From contig NZ_KB849212.1 in NCBI RefSeq assembly GCF_000368025.1, positions 1 to 64,000 on the forward strand: 64,000 nt of DNA, given 5' to 3'. This document shows positions 6,730-13,733 of the stretch, piece after piece. This DNA comes from Acinetobacter parvus DSM 16617 = CIP 108168. Its GTDB lineage: Bacteria; Pseudomonadota; Gammaproteobacteria; Pseudomonadales; Moraxellaceae. Every line of letters begins with the position of its first letter. The stretch's first letter is position 1. The notes under the pieces are model-generated. The model saw only the letters and a list, made by a program, of their open reading frames with translations. It was not told where the DNA came from and did not search any database. The position numbers and the translations under genes were made by a program.

Positions 6730-7152
6730 ATGAAATTATTCCACACAAGCCCAAACAAAATTGAGAAAGTTTCTAAGTTTGGTAACTTTGATGATTGCTT
6801 ATTCTTCTCTACAAATGTTTATGAAATGTCAGCAGGTGAAACTATCACTTACTCAATTAATGCTGATGATATGCGCTTTATCGATGCTTCTGATTTGCAT
6901 GATAGTGAAGTCATAGCGGAAATTGCTGAACGATTTGAGATTGATTTAGATGATGCAGAAAGCTTATTAGATGGCTCAGATAGTGTTTGGAATCATGACT
7001 TTGCTGATGCTGAAAACGATTGGTTCATTCAAGCTAAACGTGGTGAATGTGCTAAAAGAATGGGCTTTGATGGTTGTAAAGATCATGATGAGCAAGGTGT
7101 GGTTTACATCATCCCAATGCTCAATCGTGAATCAATCTTAGTTGAGGAGTAA
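6730..7152 (+). CDS. AcrIF11-like anti-CRISPR candidate, ADP-ribosyltransferase fold
   Basis: A 140-residue, strongly acidic protein. It matches my recollection of AcrIF11 (about 132 residues) along its length: MKLFHTSPNKI at the start (AcrIF11 MELFHGSYEEI), GETI..SI near residue 37, then an acidic helical middle. The end has DWFIQAKRGECAKRMGF (AcrIF11 GWELQRLRGVLAVRLGY) and HDEQGVVY (AcrIF11 EDEHGTTW). LFH[GT]S is the first motif of many ADP-ribosyltransferase folds; the DE in HDEQG aligns with the catalytic acidic region. AcrIF11 inactivates type I-F CRISPR by ADP-ribosylating Cas8f (established). The start at 6730 has AAGGAG seven bases upstream. A general ART-like phage toxin or other anti-defence enzyme is the alternative. 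Confidence 0.65.
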   Translation: MKLFHTSPNKIEKVSKFGNFDDCLFFSTNVYEMSAGETITYSINADDMRFIDASDLHDSEVIAEIAERFEIDLDDAESLLDGSDSVWNHDFADAENDWFIQAKRGECAKRMGFDGCKDHDEQGVVYIIPMLNRESILVEE

Positions 7153-7157
7153 TTAAA

Positions 7158-7340
7158 ATGGCTCAGACAGCAGCAGAGCGCAAAGCTAAACAACGTCAAG
7201 AAATGTTAGACAAAGGCTTTGTTCGCAAAGACCTTTGGTTATCAAAAGAAAGTCTTGATTTGATCGAAAAATATAAAACAGAAAATAACTTAAAGTCGAA
7301 CGATGATGCGCTTAATCAATTATTAAAGGCTCTAAATTAA
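7158..7340 (+). CDS. Aca-like ribbon-helix-helix regulator candidate
   Basis: A 60-residue basic protein, five bases after the acr-like gene and in the same operon. A charged N-terminal helix (AAERKAKQRQEMLDKG) precedes a ribbon-helix-helix-like core: a strand (FVRKDLWLS), a helix (ESLDLIEKYKTENN) and a second helix (SNDDALNQLLKAL). Anti-CRISPR-associated (Aca) proteins are small DNA-binding proteins in exactly this place that repress the operon promoter. Whether this belongs to a described Aca family cannot be told by eye. Its stop codon lies inside the loop of the terminator hairpin. Confidence 0.6.
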   Translation: MAQTAAERKAKQRQEMLDKGFVRKDLWLSKESLDLIEKYKTENNLKSNDDALNQLLKALN

Positions 7341-7348
7341 GAGCCTTT
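7325..7348 (+). terminator. Terminator overlapping the end of the aca-like gene
   Basis: AAAGGCTC (7325-7332), an 8-base loop containing the stop codon, GAGCCTTT (7341-7348). The T run is short. Confidence 0.7.
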
Positions 7349-7373
7349 CCACACGTTATTCCGAATAGCCATA
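7346..7373. repeat. Right copy of 28-bp inverted repeat bounding the acr-like cassette
   Basis: TTTCCACACGTTATTCCG followed by AATAGCCATA. It is the inverted complement of 6608-6635 with one mismatch (C for G in the middle). Confidence 0.85.
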
Positions 7374-7446
7374 TTTATGTGCTTAAATTTGACCATCCTT
7401 GCCCTGATTACAAAATCCTCCCTCATGTTCTATGAGGGATTAACCA

Positions 7447-7518
7447 TAAAAGCCTTTCAGGGGAATTGTCGTGCCCGAGCAGTGCGCAGGGTCGACAAGG
7501 CGTAGTCTAAGGCTTTTA
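7447..7518. repeat. Nested hairpin in the phage, packaging or complementary-strand origin candidate
   Basis: TAAAAGCCTT (7447-7456) pairs with AAGGCTTTTA (7509-7518), and inside it TTGTCG (7466-7471) pairs with CGACAA (7493-7498). A separate stem CCCTCAT/ATGAGGG lies just before it (7420-7438). The stretch is non-coding and near the end of the phage unit, where single-strand secondary structures normally serve packaging or lagging-strand initiation. Confidence 0.55.
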
Positions 7519-7530
7519 ATATGGTGGTCT

Positions 7531-7710
7531 ATGAACACGGATAAACTAATCACAATGCTTGACTCGTATCTCGAGTTGCTCCAGGAGCAAAATGCACCTG
7601 ACGAACAGATCACAGAGGTTAAGTTGATGGTATGGGCAATACAGCAGGATATGAAACTGCAACGGTTCATTAATAACCTGACGGTCAGCAACTCATATTA
7701 TAGGCGTTAG
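7531..7710 (+). CDS. Small helical phage protein of unknown function
   Basis: A 59-residue protein starting MNTDKLITMLDSYLELLQEQ and ending NSYYRR. It is predicted almost fully helical, with an acidic front and a basic end, and has no membrane segment. The frame is open upstream to a GTG at 7471, but that start lies inside the hairpin, so the ATG at 7531 is preferred. It is the last gene before the attachment site. No family recognised. Confidence 0.5.
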   Translation: MNTDKLITMLDSYLELLQEQNAPDEQITEVKLMVWAIQQDMKLQRFINNLTVSNSYYRR

Positions 7711-7712
7711 GA

Positions 7713-7740
7713 TTTCCGCATAACTTAGATTATGTTCATT
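7713..7740. other. Inverted dif-like site inside the phage (second half of folded attP)
   Basis: TTTCCGCATAA (7713-7723), six central bases CTTAGA and TTATGTTCATT (7730-7740). It matches the inverted complement of the site at 1-29 almost throughout. It points opposite to the sites at 1 and 7826. On the circular phage it would lie about 85 bases from the 1-29 site, giving a long imperfect hairpin in the single strand. Confidence 0.7.
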
Positions 7741-7825
7741 CGGATAGCGTTGACAGTCAAGCTGTCAATGCTCACCATTGCGATTGTAAGAGCGAGAGCG
7801 TTGCTGTAGTGGTGACTTGTATCTG

Positions 7826-7853
7826 ATTTAACATAATATACATTATGCGAAAT
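7826..7853. other. dif: Chromosomal dif site (attR), XerC/XerD recombination
   Basis: ATTTAACATAA (XerD arm), a six-base centre TATACA and TTATGCGAAAT (XerC arm). This equals the Acinetobacter chromosomal dif sequence as I remember it and is close to the pdif sites of Acinetobacter plasmids. It marks the replication terminus region and the right end of the prophage. Confidence 0.85.
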
Positions 7854-8204
7854 ACAAACTAAATATTTTTCCATCTTAATTTTTAGGATAATTTGCATGA
7901 TGCTCTGGATCATTTAGGTATCCCTGTAAAAGATCAGACTTTTTCGCTTCAATAACTTCAGCCCTTAGTTTGTAGAAATCTCTCTATAAAATAATGCTTT
8001 GAAAAGATGTTTGCTCATTCGTGAGCTGGCGCTGCAAGGTCCTTTCTGATGTATGTGGTTTTTACGCTACCTGTTTTGATGAATTGCAACATTTAAAATG
8101 TCTTGTTCTAGAAAACTTTGATGAAAAAATGCAACTATTAAATTGATCAAAATATAAAAACCAGACAGCTATTTAGTATTAACTAAATAGCTGTCTTATG
8201 GATT
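7854..8204. other. Intergenic stretch right of dif
   Basis: No intact gene. A short plus-strand frame, DALDHLGIPVKDQTFSLQ then stop (about 7899-7955), reads like the 3-prime end of a lost gene; a stop codon lies just upstream. The remainder is AT-rich. The right end (8165-8205) contains AGCTATTTAGT/ACTAAATAGCT, a terminator-like inverted repeat for the gene at 8205. Confidence 0.4.
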
Positions 8205-8951
8205 TTAATTTTTATGCTGCAACTTATAGCACTCATCAAGAGCAAGCTCATAATAGGCCAATCCTTCTTTGGCAGCTAAAAAAGCCTTTCTCTGCAAAAC
8301 TGGATCTTTGTCACACAGTCGCTTGATCAGTTCCATAGCCTCATAAGGATGTAGGTCATCATAATGTGCATGTGCTCTTAACCAGGCAAGTGATCGTTTA
8401 TTAATATTGACTTCTGGATGTTGGGTGTAGGTTTGAATTCCCTTATACACCTGTATAGTCCAGTCCCCTGTTGCCCACTCAATTGCCAGATTTGTTGCGG
8501 CAATGCTTTCGGCCAGACTCCCTCGATAATTGGTTGTCCAGAGAAAATGATTGACTGCATTCATGGCGGCAGGTGGTGTTACTTCATTCAGCATTTCCAG
8601 TGTAAGGCCAAAACCCATTGCCCAATCCTGATACCAGTTTAAATGGCGTTCTTCAACCTTAATATTTTGAATAAGCCAGTCCCTGGTTTCAGTTACACCA
8701 TCCAATGAGAAAGAAGTTGCCTTGGCCAATGCTCCTGCCATATAGGATGGAAAATGAGCAACTAAAGGGTAAAAGTTAAGTAATGCCGAACGAAAACATT
8801 CAAGGCTTAATGAACCACTCGCCATGTCTAAAAATAAAGGATGTTTACTCACTCTTTCTTTTGCAGGTAAAAGTCCATCCCAGAACCGTTGAGCCCATTC
8901 AGTATGAGGGGTAATTTCTAGTTTTGTTGCATATTGATTCATAGCAGTCAT
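8205..8951 (-). CDS. Haem-oxygenase-like (TenA/PqqC/CADD-type) protein
   Basis: A 248-residue all-helical protein of the TenA/PqqC/CADD superfamily. The putative metal-ligand pattern of haem-oxygenase-like diiron proteins is visible: EERH near residue 100 and HAHYDDLHPYEA near residue 195. These motifs favour a diiron oxygenase type (such as CADD-like enzymes) over a thiaminase TenA, whose active-site cysteine is not evident. Substrate unknown. AGGA lies nine bases before the ATG. It is a single gene, oriented towards dif. Annotation pipelines would likely call it a TenA family or iron-containing redox enzyme. Confidence 0.75.
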   Translation of the reverse strand: MTAMNQYATKLEITPHTEWAQRFWDGLLPAKERVSKHPLFLDMASGSLSLECFRSALLNFYPLVAHFPSYMAGALAKATSFSLDGVTETRDWLIQNIKVEERHLNWYQDWAMGFGLTLEMLNEVTPPAAMNAVNHFLWTTNYRGSLAESIAATNLAIEWATGDWTIQVYKGIQTYTQHPEVNINKRSLAWLRAHAHYDDLHPYEAMELIKRLCDKDPVLQRKAFLAAKEGLAYYELALDECYKLQHKN

Positions 8952-9403
8952 TGCGATGCATCCTATTTCGTATGACTTGATTCAATCACATTCCATGATT
9001 GTTGTTTTTGTCTAAATTGCATTCTAATACAGTAAATATACAATCATTACTGTTTAATTTGTAACATTTTTTGTTTCTTTAAGATTTTAGTAAATTGAAA
9101 CATTAGATCTCTTTAGAAAGTATTATTTTTGACTATTTTAGAATTTAATATATATTTAAAAATCAACGCTTATCACTGATAAAATTTTGATTTTCGCAAG
9201 AGGTCTATCATACTAGTTCATAATTAGAACTTCTGATGAAAGTTAGACGTATGATAAATTCTGAATAATAAAACATGATTGAGTTAAAAAAATTAATAAT
9301 TTTTTATAATATGATACACATTTTTTTTAAAATCAGTGTAACGTAGTAAAAAATAATTCCTATTTGATATTTATAACAATATTTGGAAGTGGTGAGAGAT
9401 AAG
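8952..9403. other. Long AT-rich divergent intergenic region with a nested stem-loop
   Basis: It separates the divergent genes at 8951 and 9404. TATCATAC (9206-9213) pairs with GTATGATA (9249-9256), and inside this TTCAT (9217-9221) pairs with ATGAA (9236-9240). No ORF with a ribosome site was found. It could be an operator, a structured leader of the cyclase gene or a small RNA; nothing distinguishes these. Confidence 0.4.
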
Positions 9404-10633
9404 ATGAAGTTGAAAGCTTCCAATATATTGAGACAAGAACAAATCGACTTACTAATTTCTCGCGGGCTAAATTTAGTTTGGTTTCCTAAAGAATTAGAAG
9501 TGATCTATCGAGATCAATACAGAAATGAGGCTGCCCATGAGTTTCGTTATCGTGCGCCTATCATTCTAGGTTTATATTTATTTCTTAGTTTCGGTACCTA
9601 TCAGGTATTACCCCCTGTTTTGCGTCTTGAATGGGGTGCGTATTACGGTTGGGTCGGTATTATCATTTTACTCGCCTGGCTACTAGCCTTTGTTCCCATC
9701 ATGAATAAATGGTTTGATCATTATGTTTGTCTGGGATCAATGGGCGCTGTTGCAATTATATTCACCTTGATCAACGTATTAGAACAAGGCCAACATAATG
9801 TGCTATTTCATGCTGCCATGATGTATGCAGTCGTGATTATTTATGGCTTTGTGGGAATGCGTTTCTACACAGCCATTCTTGCTGGATGGTGTGGTGGGCT
9901 TGTGGGTTTGATCGTTAGTACATGGCTAAGTGGCTATATTGATTGGACTTTTTTAAACCGCACCTATACTTTTAGCAGCTTTTTGGGTATGGCATTGGCA
10001 TATGCCACAGACAGGCAACATCGGGAAAACTATTTACAGAATTGTATGATCGAACTTAATCGGCTGGAGCTCATACGTCAGGCACAGCAGCTTTCGGTTC
10101 TATCGCGGCAGGATGCCTTAACTGGTTTGGCCAACCGCCGTTATCTAGATGAGGTTCTTGAAAATGAATGGAAACGAGCCATTCGCCATGAAATGCCTAT
10201 TACAATCATGATGATTGATATTGATTTCTTTAAACTATACAACGATACCCTGGGGCATATCCAAGGAGATCAGTGTTTAAGGCAGATTGCCATTTTATTG
10301 GGTTCAATTGCCTCTCGTAGTGGCGATCTCGCTGCCCGTTATGGTGGTGAGGAGTTTCTATTGTTATTCTCCATGACAGATAAGGATCAAGCTGTGATAC
10401 AGGTACAACGGTTAATGGAGCTGGTTCGCAATATAGGAATTATTCATCCAAGAAGTCATGTTTCCGAGCATGTTACGATTAGTGTGGGGGTGGCAACAGT
10501 CACACCGCGTTTAAATGACAGTCTTTCGGAATTTATTTCTCAAGCTGACCATGCATTATATGTGGCCAAGCGTAATGGTAGAAATCAATATTATATTTCC
10601 ACTTCAGATAATGTTATTTCTGAAGCACTATAA
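9404..10633 (+). CDS. Membrane diguanylate cyclase (GGDEF)
   Basis: A 409-residue protein making cyclic di-GMP from two GTP. About six membrane helices occupy residues 45-205. A short helix then leads to a C-terminal GGDEF domain starting DALTGLANRR. The active site reads GGEEF. The inhibitory I-site RxxD is intact five residues before it (RSGD then LAARY), so product inhibition is expected. The start at 9404 has GAGAGA upstream; a TTG at 9383 is less likely. There is no EAL domain. The long untranslated upstream region suggests regulated expression. Monocistronic, followed by a stem-loop shared with aroC. Confidence 0.93.
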   Translation: MKLKASNILRQEQIDLLISRGLNLVWFPKELEVIYRDQYRNEAAHEFRYRAPIILGLYLFLSFGTYQVLPPVLRLEWGAYYGWVGIIILLAWLLAFVPIMNKWFDHYVCLGSMGAVAIIFTLINVLEQGQHNVLFHAAMMYAVVIIYGFVGMRFYTAILAGWCGGLVGLIVSTWLSGYIDWTFLNRTYTFSSFLGMALAYATDRQHRENYLQNCMIELNRLELIRQAQQLSVLSRQDALTGLANRRYLDEVLENEWKRAIRHEMPITIMMIDIDFFKLYNDTLGHIQGDQCLRQIAILLGSIASRSGDLAARYGGEEFLLLFSMTDKDQAVIQVQRLMELVRNIGIIHPRSHVSEHVTISVGVATVTPRLNDSLSEFISQADHALYVAKRNGRNQYYISTSDNVISEAL

Positions 10634-10695
10634 TTTTGTTGTTGAATTTAATAATACTTAAAAAGTTTTAAAGATATATTTAAAATACTATTAAA

Positions 10696-10725
10696 GCCAC
10701 ACATAGAATGAATCATATGTGTGGC
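10696..10725. terminator. Stem-loop between convergent cyclase and aroC genes
   Basis: GCCACACATA (10696-10705) pairs perfectly with TATGTGTGGC (10716-10725). The T run is weak on both strands, so its efficiency as a terminator is uncertain. Confidence 0.55.
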
Positions 10726-10742
10726 CTAATTATAAGCTTATA

Positions 10743-11834
10743 TTAAGGTTCAATTGGCTGAAATGGTGAAATCACATCTGCGTTCTGTGCGCGATGGCGT
10801 AGGAAATGATCCATTAACACAATCGCCAGCATGGCTTCGGCAATTGGCGTGGCACGCACACCCACACATGGGTCATGACGACCTTTGGTTAACACATCCG
10901 TATTTTCCCGCTCAATTGTAATGGTTTTACCAGACGTGGTAATACTTGCAGTCGGTTTTAAGGCAATTGCAACACGAATGGTTTGACCACTTGAAATCCC
11001 ACCTAAAATGCCGCCAGCATGATTGGCGAGGAAACCATCTGTAGTCAGTTCATCACGGGTTTCGTGACCAAACTGCCCTGCAACAGCAAAGCCATCACCG
11101 ATTTCGACACCTTTAACGGCATTAATGCTCATCATGGCATGGGCAATATCAGCATCCAGACGATCAAAAACAGGTTCACCCCAGCCCACTGGTACTTTTT
11201 CAGCAAGAATTTCCAGTTTTGCACCACAACTGGTTCCTTGTTCACGTAATGAGGTTACAAGCTGTTCAAAACGCGGCACTGCATCAACATCCCCACAGAA
11301 AAATGGGTTGTTCGGTACTTCCAACCAATCCAGCTTCTCAGCAACTTCATTACCAATTTGTGTGACATGGCCGCGAATATCAATACCAAATTTTTCAGCA
11401 AGATATTTCTTGGCAATTGCACCAGCGGCAACTCGCATTGCCGTTTCACGCGCACTTGAACGGCCACCACCACGATAGTCACGGAAGCCATATTTCTGTG
11501 TATAGGTATAATCAGCATGTCCAGGGCGGAATGTCTGCGCGATATTACCGTAGTCTTTAGATTTCTGATCTGTATTGCGAATCAACAGGCCAATCGGCGT
11601 ACCTGTGGTTTTACCCTCAAAAACACCTGAAATAATTTCAACCTGATCAGGTTCTTTACGCTGGGTCGCAAACTTTGAGGTTCCTGGTTTACGGCGATCC
11701 AGGTCCTTTTGTAAATCATCTTCGCATAGTTCCAAACCTGGTGGTACACCGTCAACAATCGCCATTAATCCAACACCGTGCGACTCGCCACAGGTGGTTA
11801 CCCGAAAAAGCTGACCAATACTGTTCCCTGCCAT
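10743..11834 (-). CDS. aroC: Chorismate synthase
   Basis: A 363-residue enzyme converting EPSP to chorismate, the last shikimate-pathway step, using reduced FMN. The N-terminus (AGNSIGQLFRVTTCGESHG) and the RSSARETAMRVAAGA motif are typical signature regions, and the length is standard. It lies 10 bases after prmB and is probably co-transcribed with it. This prmB-aroC pairing is common in gamma-proteobacteria. Confidence 0.97.
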   Translation of the reverse strand: MAGNSIGQLFRVTTCGESHGVGLMAIVDGVPPGLELCEDDLQKDLDRRKPGTSKFATQRKEPDQVEIISGVFEGKTTGTPIGLLIRNTDQKSKDYGNIAQTFRPGHADYTYTQKYGFRDYRGGGRSSARETAMRVAAGAIAKKYLAEKFGIDIRGHVTQIGNEVAEKLDWLEVPNNPFFCGDVDAVPRFEQLVTSLREQGTSCGAKLEILAEKVPVGWGEPVFDRLDADIAHAMMSINAVKGVEIGDGFAVAGQFGHETRDELTTDGFLANHAGGILGGISSGQTIRVAIALKPTASITTSGKTITIERENTDVLTKGRHDPCVGVRATPIAEAMLAIVLMDHFLRHRAQNADVISPFQPIEP

Positions 11835-11844
11835 TTTTAGCCCC

Positions 11845-12882
11845 TTAATTTTGAATGGATTGCTGGAATAGATCTTTATAACGACGGCATTGTTCAGCAG
11901 TTAATGCAAAAATACCAGAACCACCTTTCTGGAAAGTTAACCAGTGGAAATCAACCGTGTTGAAGTTTTGACGCATTGCCCATTCAGAGTTGCCCACTTC
12001 AATCACAATCAGGCCATCCTCTGTAAGATAGTCAGCCGCCTGAGCCAGCATTTTACGAACAAGGTCCAAACCATCCTGACCCGCAGCCAAGGCTAACTCA
12101 GGTTCATGCAGGAATTCATCAGGTAAGTCCGCCATATCTTCTGCATCGACATAAGGAGGATTGCTCACGATAAGATCATATTGATTTTCAGCAGGAATTT
12201 TTGCAAATAGATCAGATTCAAGCAATGCAATTTGATATTGCTTGTTATGATGCTCTACATTGATTGAAGCGACTTCGAGAGCTTCTTTGGAAATATCGGT
12301 TGCATCCACTTCCGAGTCTGGGAAAGCATAAGCCAAGGCCACAGCAATACATCCCGAACCTGTACACATATCCAGAATACGTTGCGGCGTTTTTGCTGCT
12401 GGATTCTCAGGTAAATTATTCAAGGCTTCACGCATCTGCCCATTTTCATCCAGACAATATGGCGCAAAACGTTGTTCAATCGCCTCTGCAATTGGTGAAC
12501 GTGGAATCAGTACACGCTCATCCACATAAAAAGGTTTATTAAAGAAATATGCAAGATTCAATAAATATGAGGTCGGAACACGCTCATTAATACGGCGTTC
12601 CAATAAACTTAAAAATTCAGCTTTTTCACTTGGTAAAAGTTTAGCATCTAGAATCTCTGCATCAGCAGACCATTCCAGTGACAATGTTTGCAAAACCAGA
12701 GCTGAACTTTCTGCAAAATAATCTTCTGTACCTTGCCCCAAATGTGCATCGTATTGGCGTAATGCGCTCACCCCAAAACGGATAAAATCCCGAATTGTTG
12801 ATAAATGCTCAGACGCTTCTTGTAAATGTTCAGGGGGAATGGTTGGTCGATCCACGTAGGTCTCCACAGGCAAGGATTGCAA
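11845..12882 (-). CDS. prmB: Ribosomal protein uL3 N5-glutamine methyltransferase
   Basis: A 345-residue SAM-dependent methyltransferase. SAM-binding motif ILDMCTGSGCIAVALA and catalytic NPPY (IVSNPPYVDAED) are visible. The long helical N-terminus and ERVPTSYLLNLAYF segment separate PrmB (acting on ribosomal protein L3) from PrmC (acting on release factors). It is the first gene of the prmB-aroC unit. Confidence 0.92.
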   Translation of the reverse strand: MQSLPVETYVDRPTIPPEHLQEASEHLSTIRDFIRFGVSALRQYDAHLGQGTEDYFAESSALVLQTLSLEWSADAEILDAKLLPSEKAEFLSLLERRINERVPTSYLLNLAYFFNKPFYVDERVLIPRSPIAEAIEQRFAPYCLDENGQMREALNNLPENPAAKTPQRILDMCTGSGCIAVALAYAFPDSEVDATDISKEALEVASINVEHHNKQYQIALLESDLFAKIPAENQYDLIVSNPPYVDAEDMADLPDEFLHEPELALAAGQDGLDLVRKMLAQAADYLTEDGLIVIEVGNSEWAMRQNFNTVDFHWLTFQKGGSGIFALTAEQCRRYKDLFQQSIQN

Positions 12883-13004
12883 AACGGCTTATTCTATCGT
12901 GTTTTTCAACTATTTTTTAATGTTTCATCATTAATCCACTGAAAACAAAAAATAGATCAATTGGATTGATTAAATACTATTCAATATTTTGATTTAATGC
13001 TTTA

Positions 13005-13025
13005 ATGTACACACTATGTGTACAT
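13005..13025. promoter_or_regulatory. vapBC operator palindrome
   Basis: ATGTACACA-CTA-TGTGTACAT is a perfect palindrome with 9-bp arms, 15 bp before the vapB start. AbrB-type VapB dimers bind such symmetric sites and, with VapC, autorepress the operon. Binding is inferred. Confidence 0.8.
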
Positions 13026-13040
13026 ACATTGGAGGCTATG

Positions 13041-13307
13041 ATGAGCACATCAATTACATCTCGTGTATTTATGAATGGCAATAGTCAAGCCGTTCGTATT
13101 CCACAAGAATTTCGTTTAAATACCAAGCGGGTAGAAATTTTTTTGAATCAGAATGGAGATTTGGTCATTCATCCTATTGCAGATTTAAATGAAAATCGAG
13201 GTGAAGCATTATGGCAAGCCTTAAATGAATTTGATGATGACTTTGTTGAGGCTCTAGAAAAAAATCGTTTAGAGGATAACCAAGTACAAGAGCGTGATGC
13301 TTTATGA
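13041..13307 (+). CDS. vapB: VapB-type antitoxin (AbrB/SpoVT fold)
   Basis: An 88-residue antitoxin. The N-terminal swapped-hairpin DNA-binding domain is recognisable by SRVFMNGNSQAVRIPQEFRL and VEIFLNQNGDLVIHP. The acidic C-terminal tail (EFDDDFVEALEKNRLED) would block the toxin active site. GGAGG at 13031-13035 and spacing favour the second of two adjacent ATGs. It overlaps vapC by ATGA. Confidence 0.9.
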   Translation: MSTSITSRVFMNGNSQAVRIPQEFRLNTKRVEIFLNQNGDLVIHPIADLNENRGEALWQALNEFDDDFVEALEKNRLEDNQVQERDAL

Positions 13308-13717
13308 AATATATGCTGGATACCAATATTCTGATCTATTTCATGAAGAATAAACCCCTGAGTGTGATTGAACGAGTCAATCAACTCTCACAGGATGATG
13401 AATTGTGTATGTCATTTATCAGTTATGCGGAATTATTAAAAGGAGCCTACGGCAGTCAGCGAAAGACTGTTGTTTTAAAACAGCTTGAAAACCTGATTCT
13501 GCGAATCCCTGTCCTTTATAGTACTCAACAACAACTTTGTGAGTACTATGCTCATCATGCACTATTACTCAAACAAGCTGGAACACCGATTGGTAATAAT
13601 GATTTATGGATTGCAAGTCATGCACTTGCCGAAAAATGTATTTTGGTGAGCAACAATTGTAAGGAATTTAATCGCATTACAGATTTAACACTGGAAAACT
13701 GGGCTGATCCAACATGA
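13304..13717 (+). CDS. vapC: VapC-type PIN-domain ribonuclease toxin
   Basis: A 137-residue PIN-domain nuclease. The acidic metal-binding residues are present: D6 in MLDTNIL, E43 in SYAELLKG and D100 in NNDLWIA, with a fourth conserved polar position in SNNCKEF. VapC toxins cleave tRNA or rRNA under stress; the target here is unknown. It is translationally coupled to vapB through a 4-bp overlap. All catalytic positions look intact, so the pair is probably functional. Confidence 0.92.
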   Translation: MKYMLDTNILIYFMKNKPLSVIERVNQLSQDDELCMSFISYAELLKGAYGSQRKTVVLKQLENLILRIPVLYSTQQQLCEYYAHHALLLKQAGTPIGNNDLWIASHALAEKCILVSNNCKEFNRITDLTLENWADPT

Positions 13718-13733
13718 ATCAGCCTTATGAAGT

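Larger units (their letters stand above)
1..7825 (+). mobile_element. Filamentous (inovirus) prophage integrated at dif
   Basis: A gene set of inovirus type in the expected order on the plus strand: replication protein, probable ssDNA-binding protein, small hydrophobic protein, major coat, adsorption protein, pVI-like protein and Zot/pI ATPase. An M13-like origin lies at the left end. The unit is bounded by a dif-like site at 1-29 and a canonical Acinetobacter dif at 7826-7853, with a third inverted dif-like site at 7713-7740. No integrase gene is present, which fits XerCD-dependent integration as in CTX-phi (established for that phage, inferred here). No pIV secretin gene is seen, so export would need a host secretin. 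The left chromosomal flank is outside the window, so the exact left boundary is not proven. Confidence 0.9.

Noticed and set aside
11255..11518. Open frames opposite or alternative to aroC, metZ, nirB, urea carboxylase and eno
   Set aside because: All are shadows of strong conserved genes; none has a ribosome site or protein-like composition.
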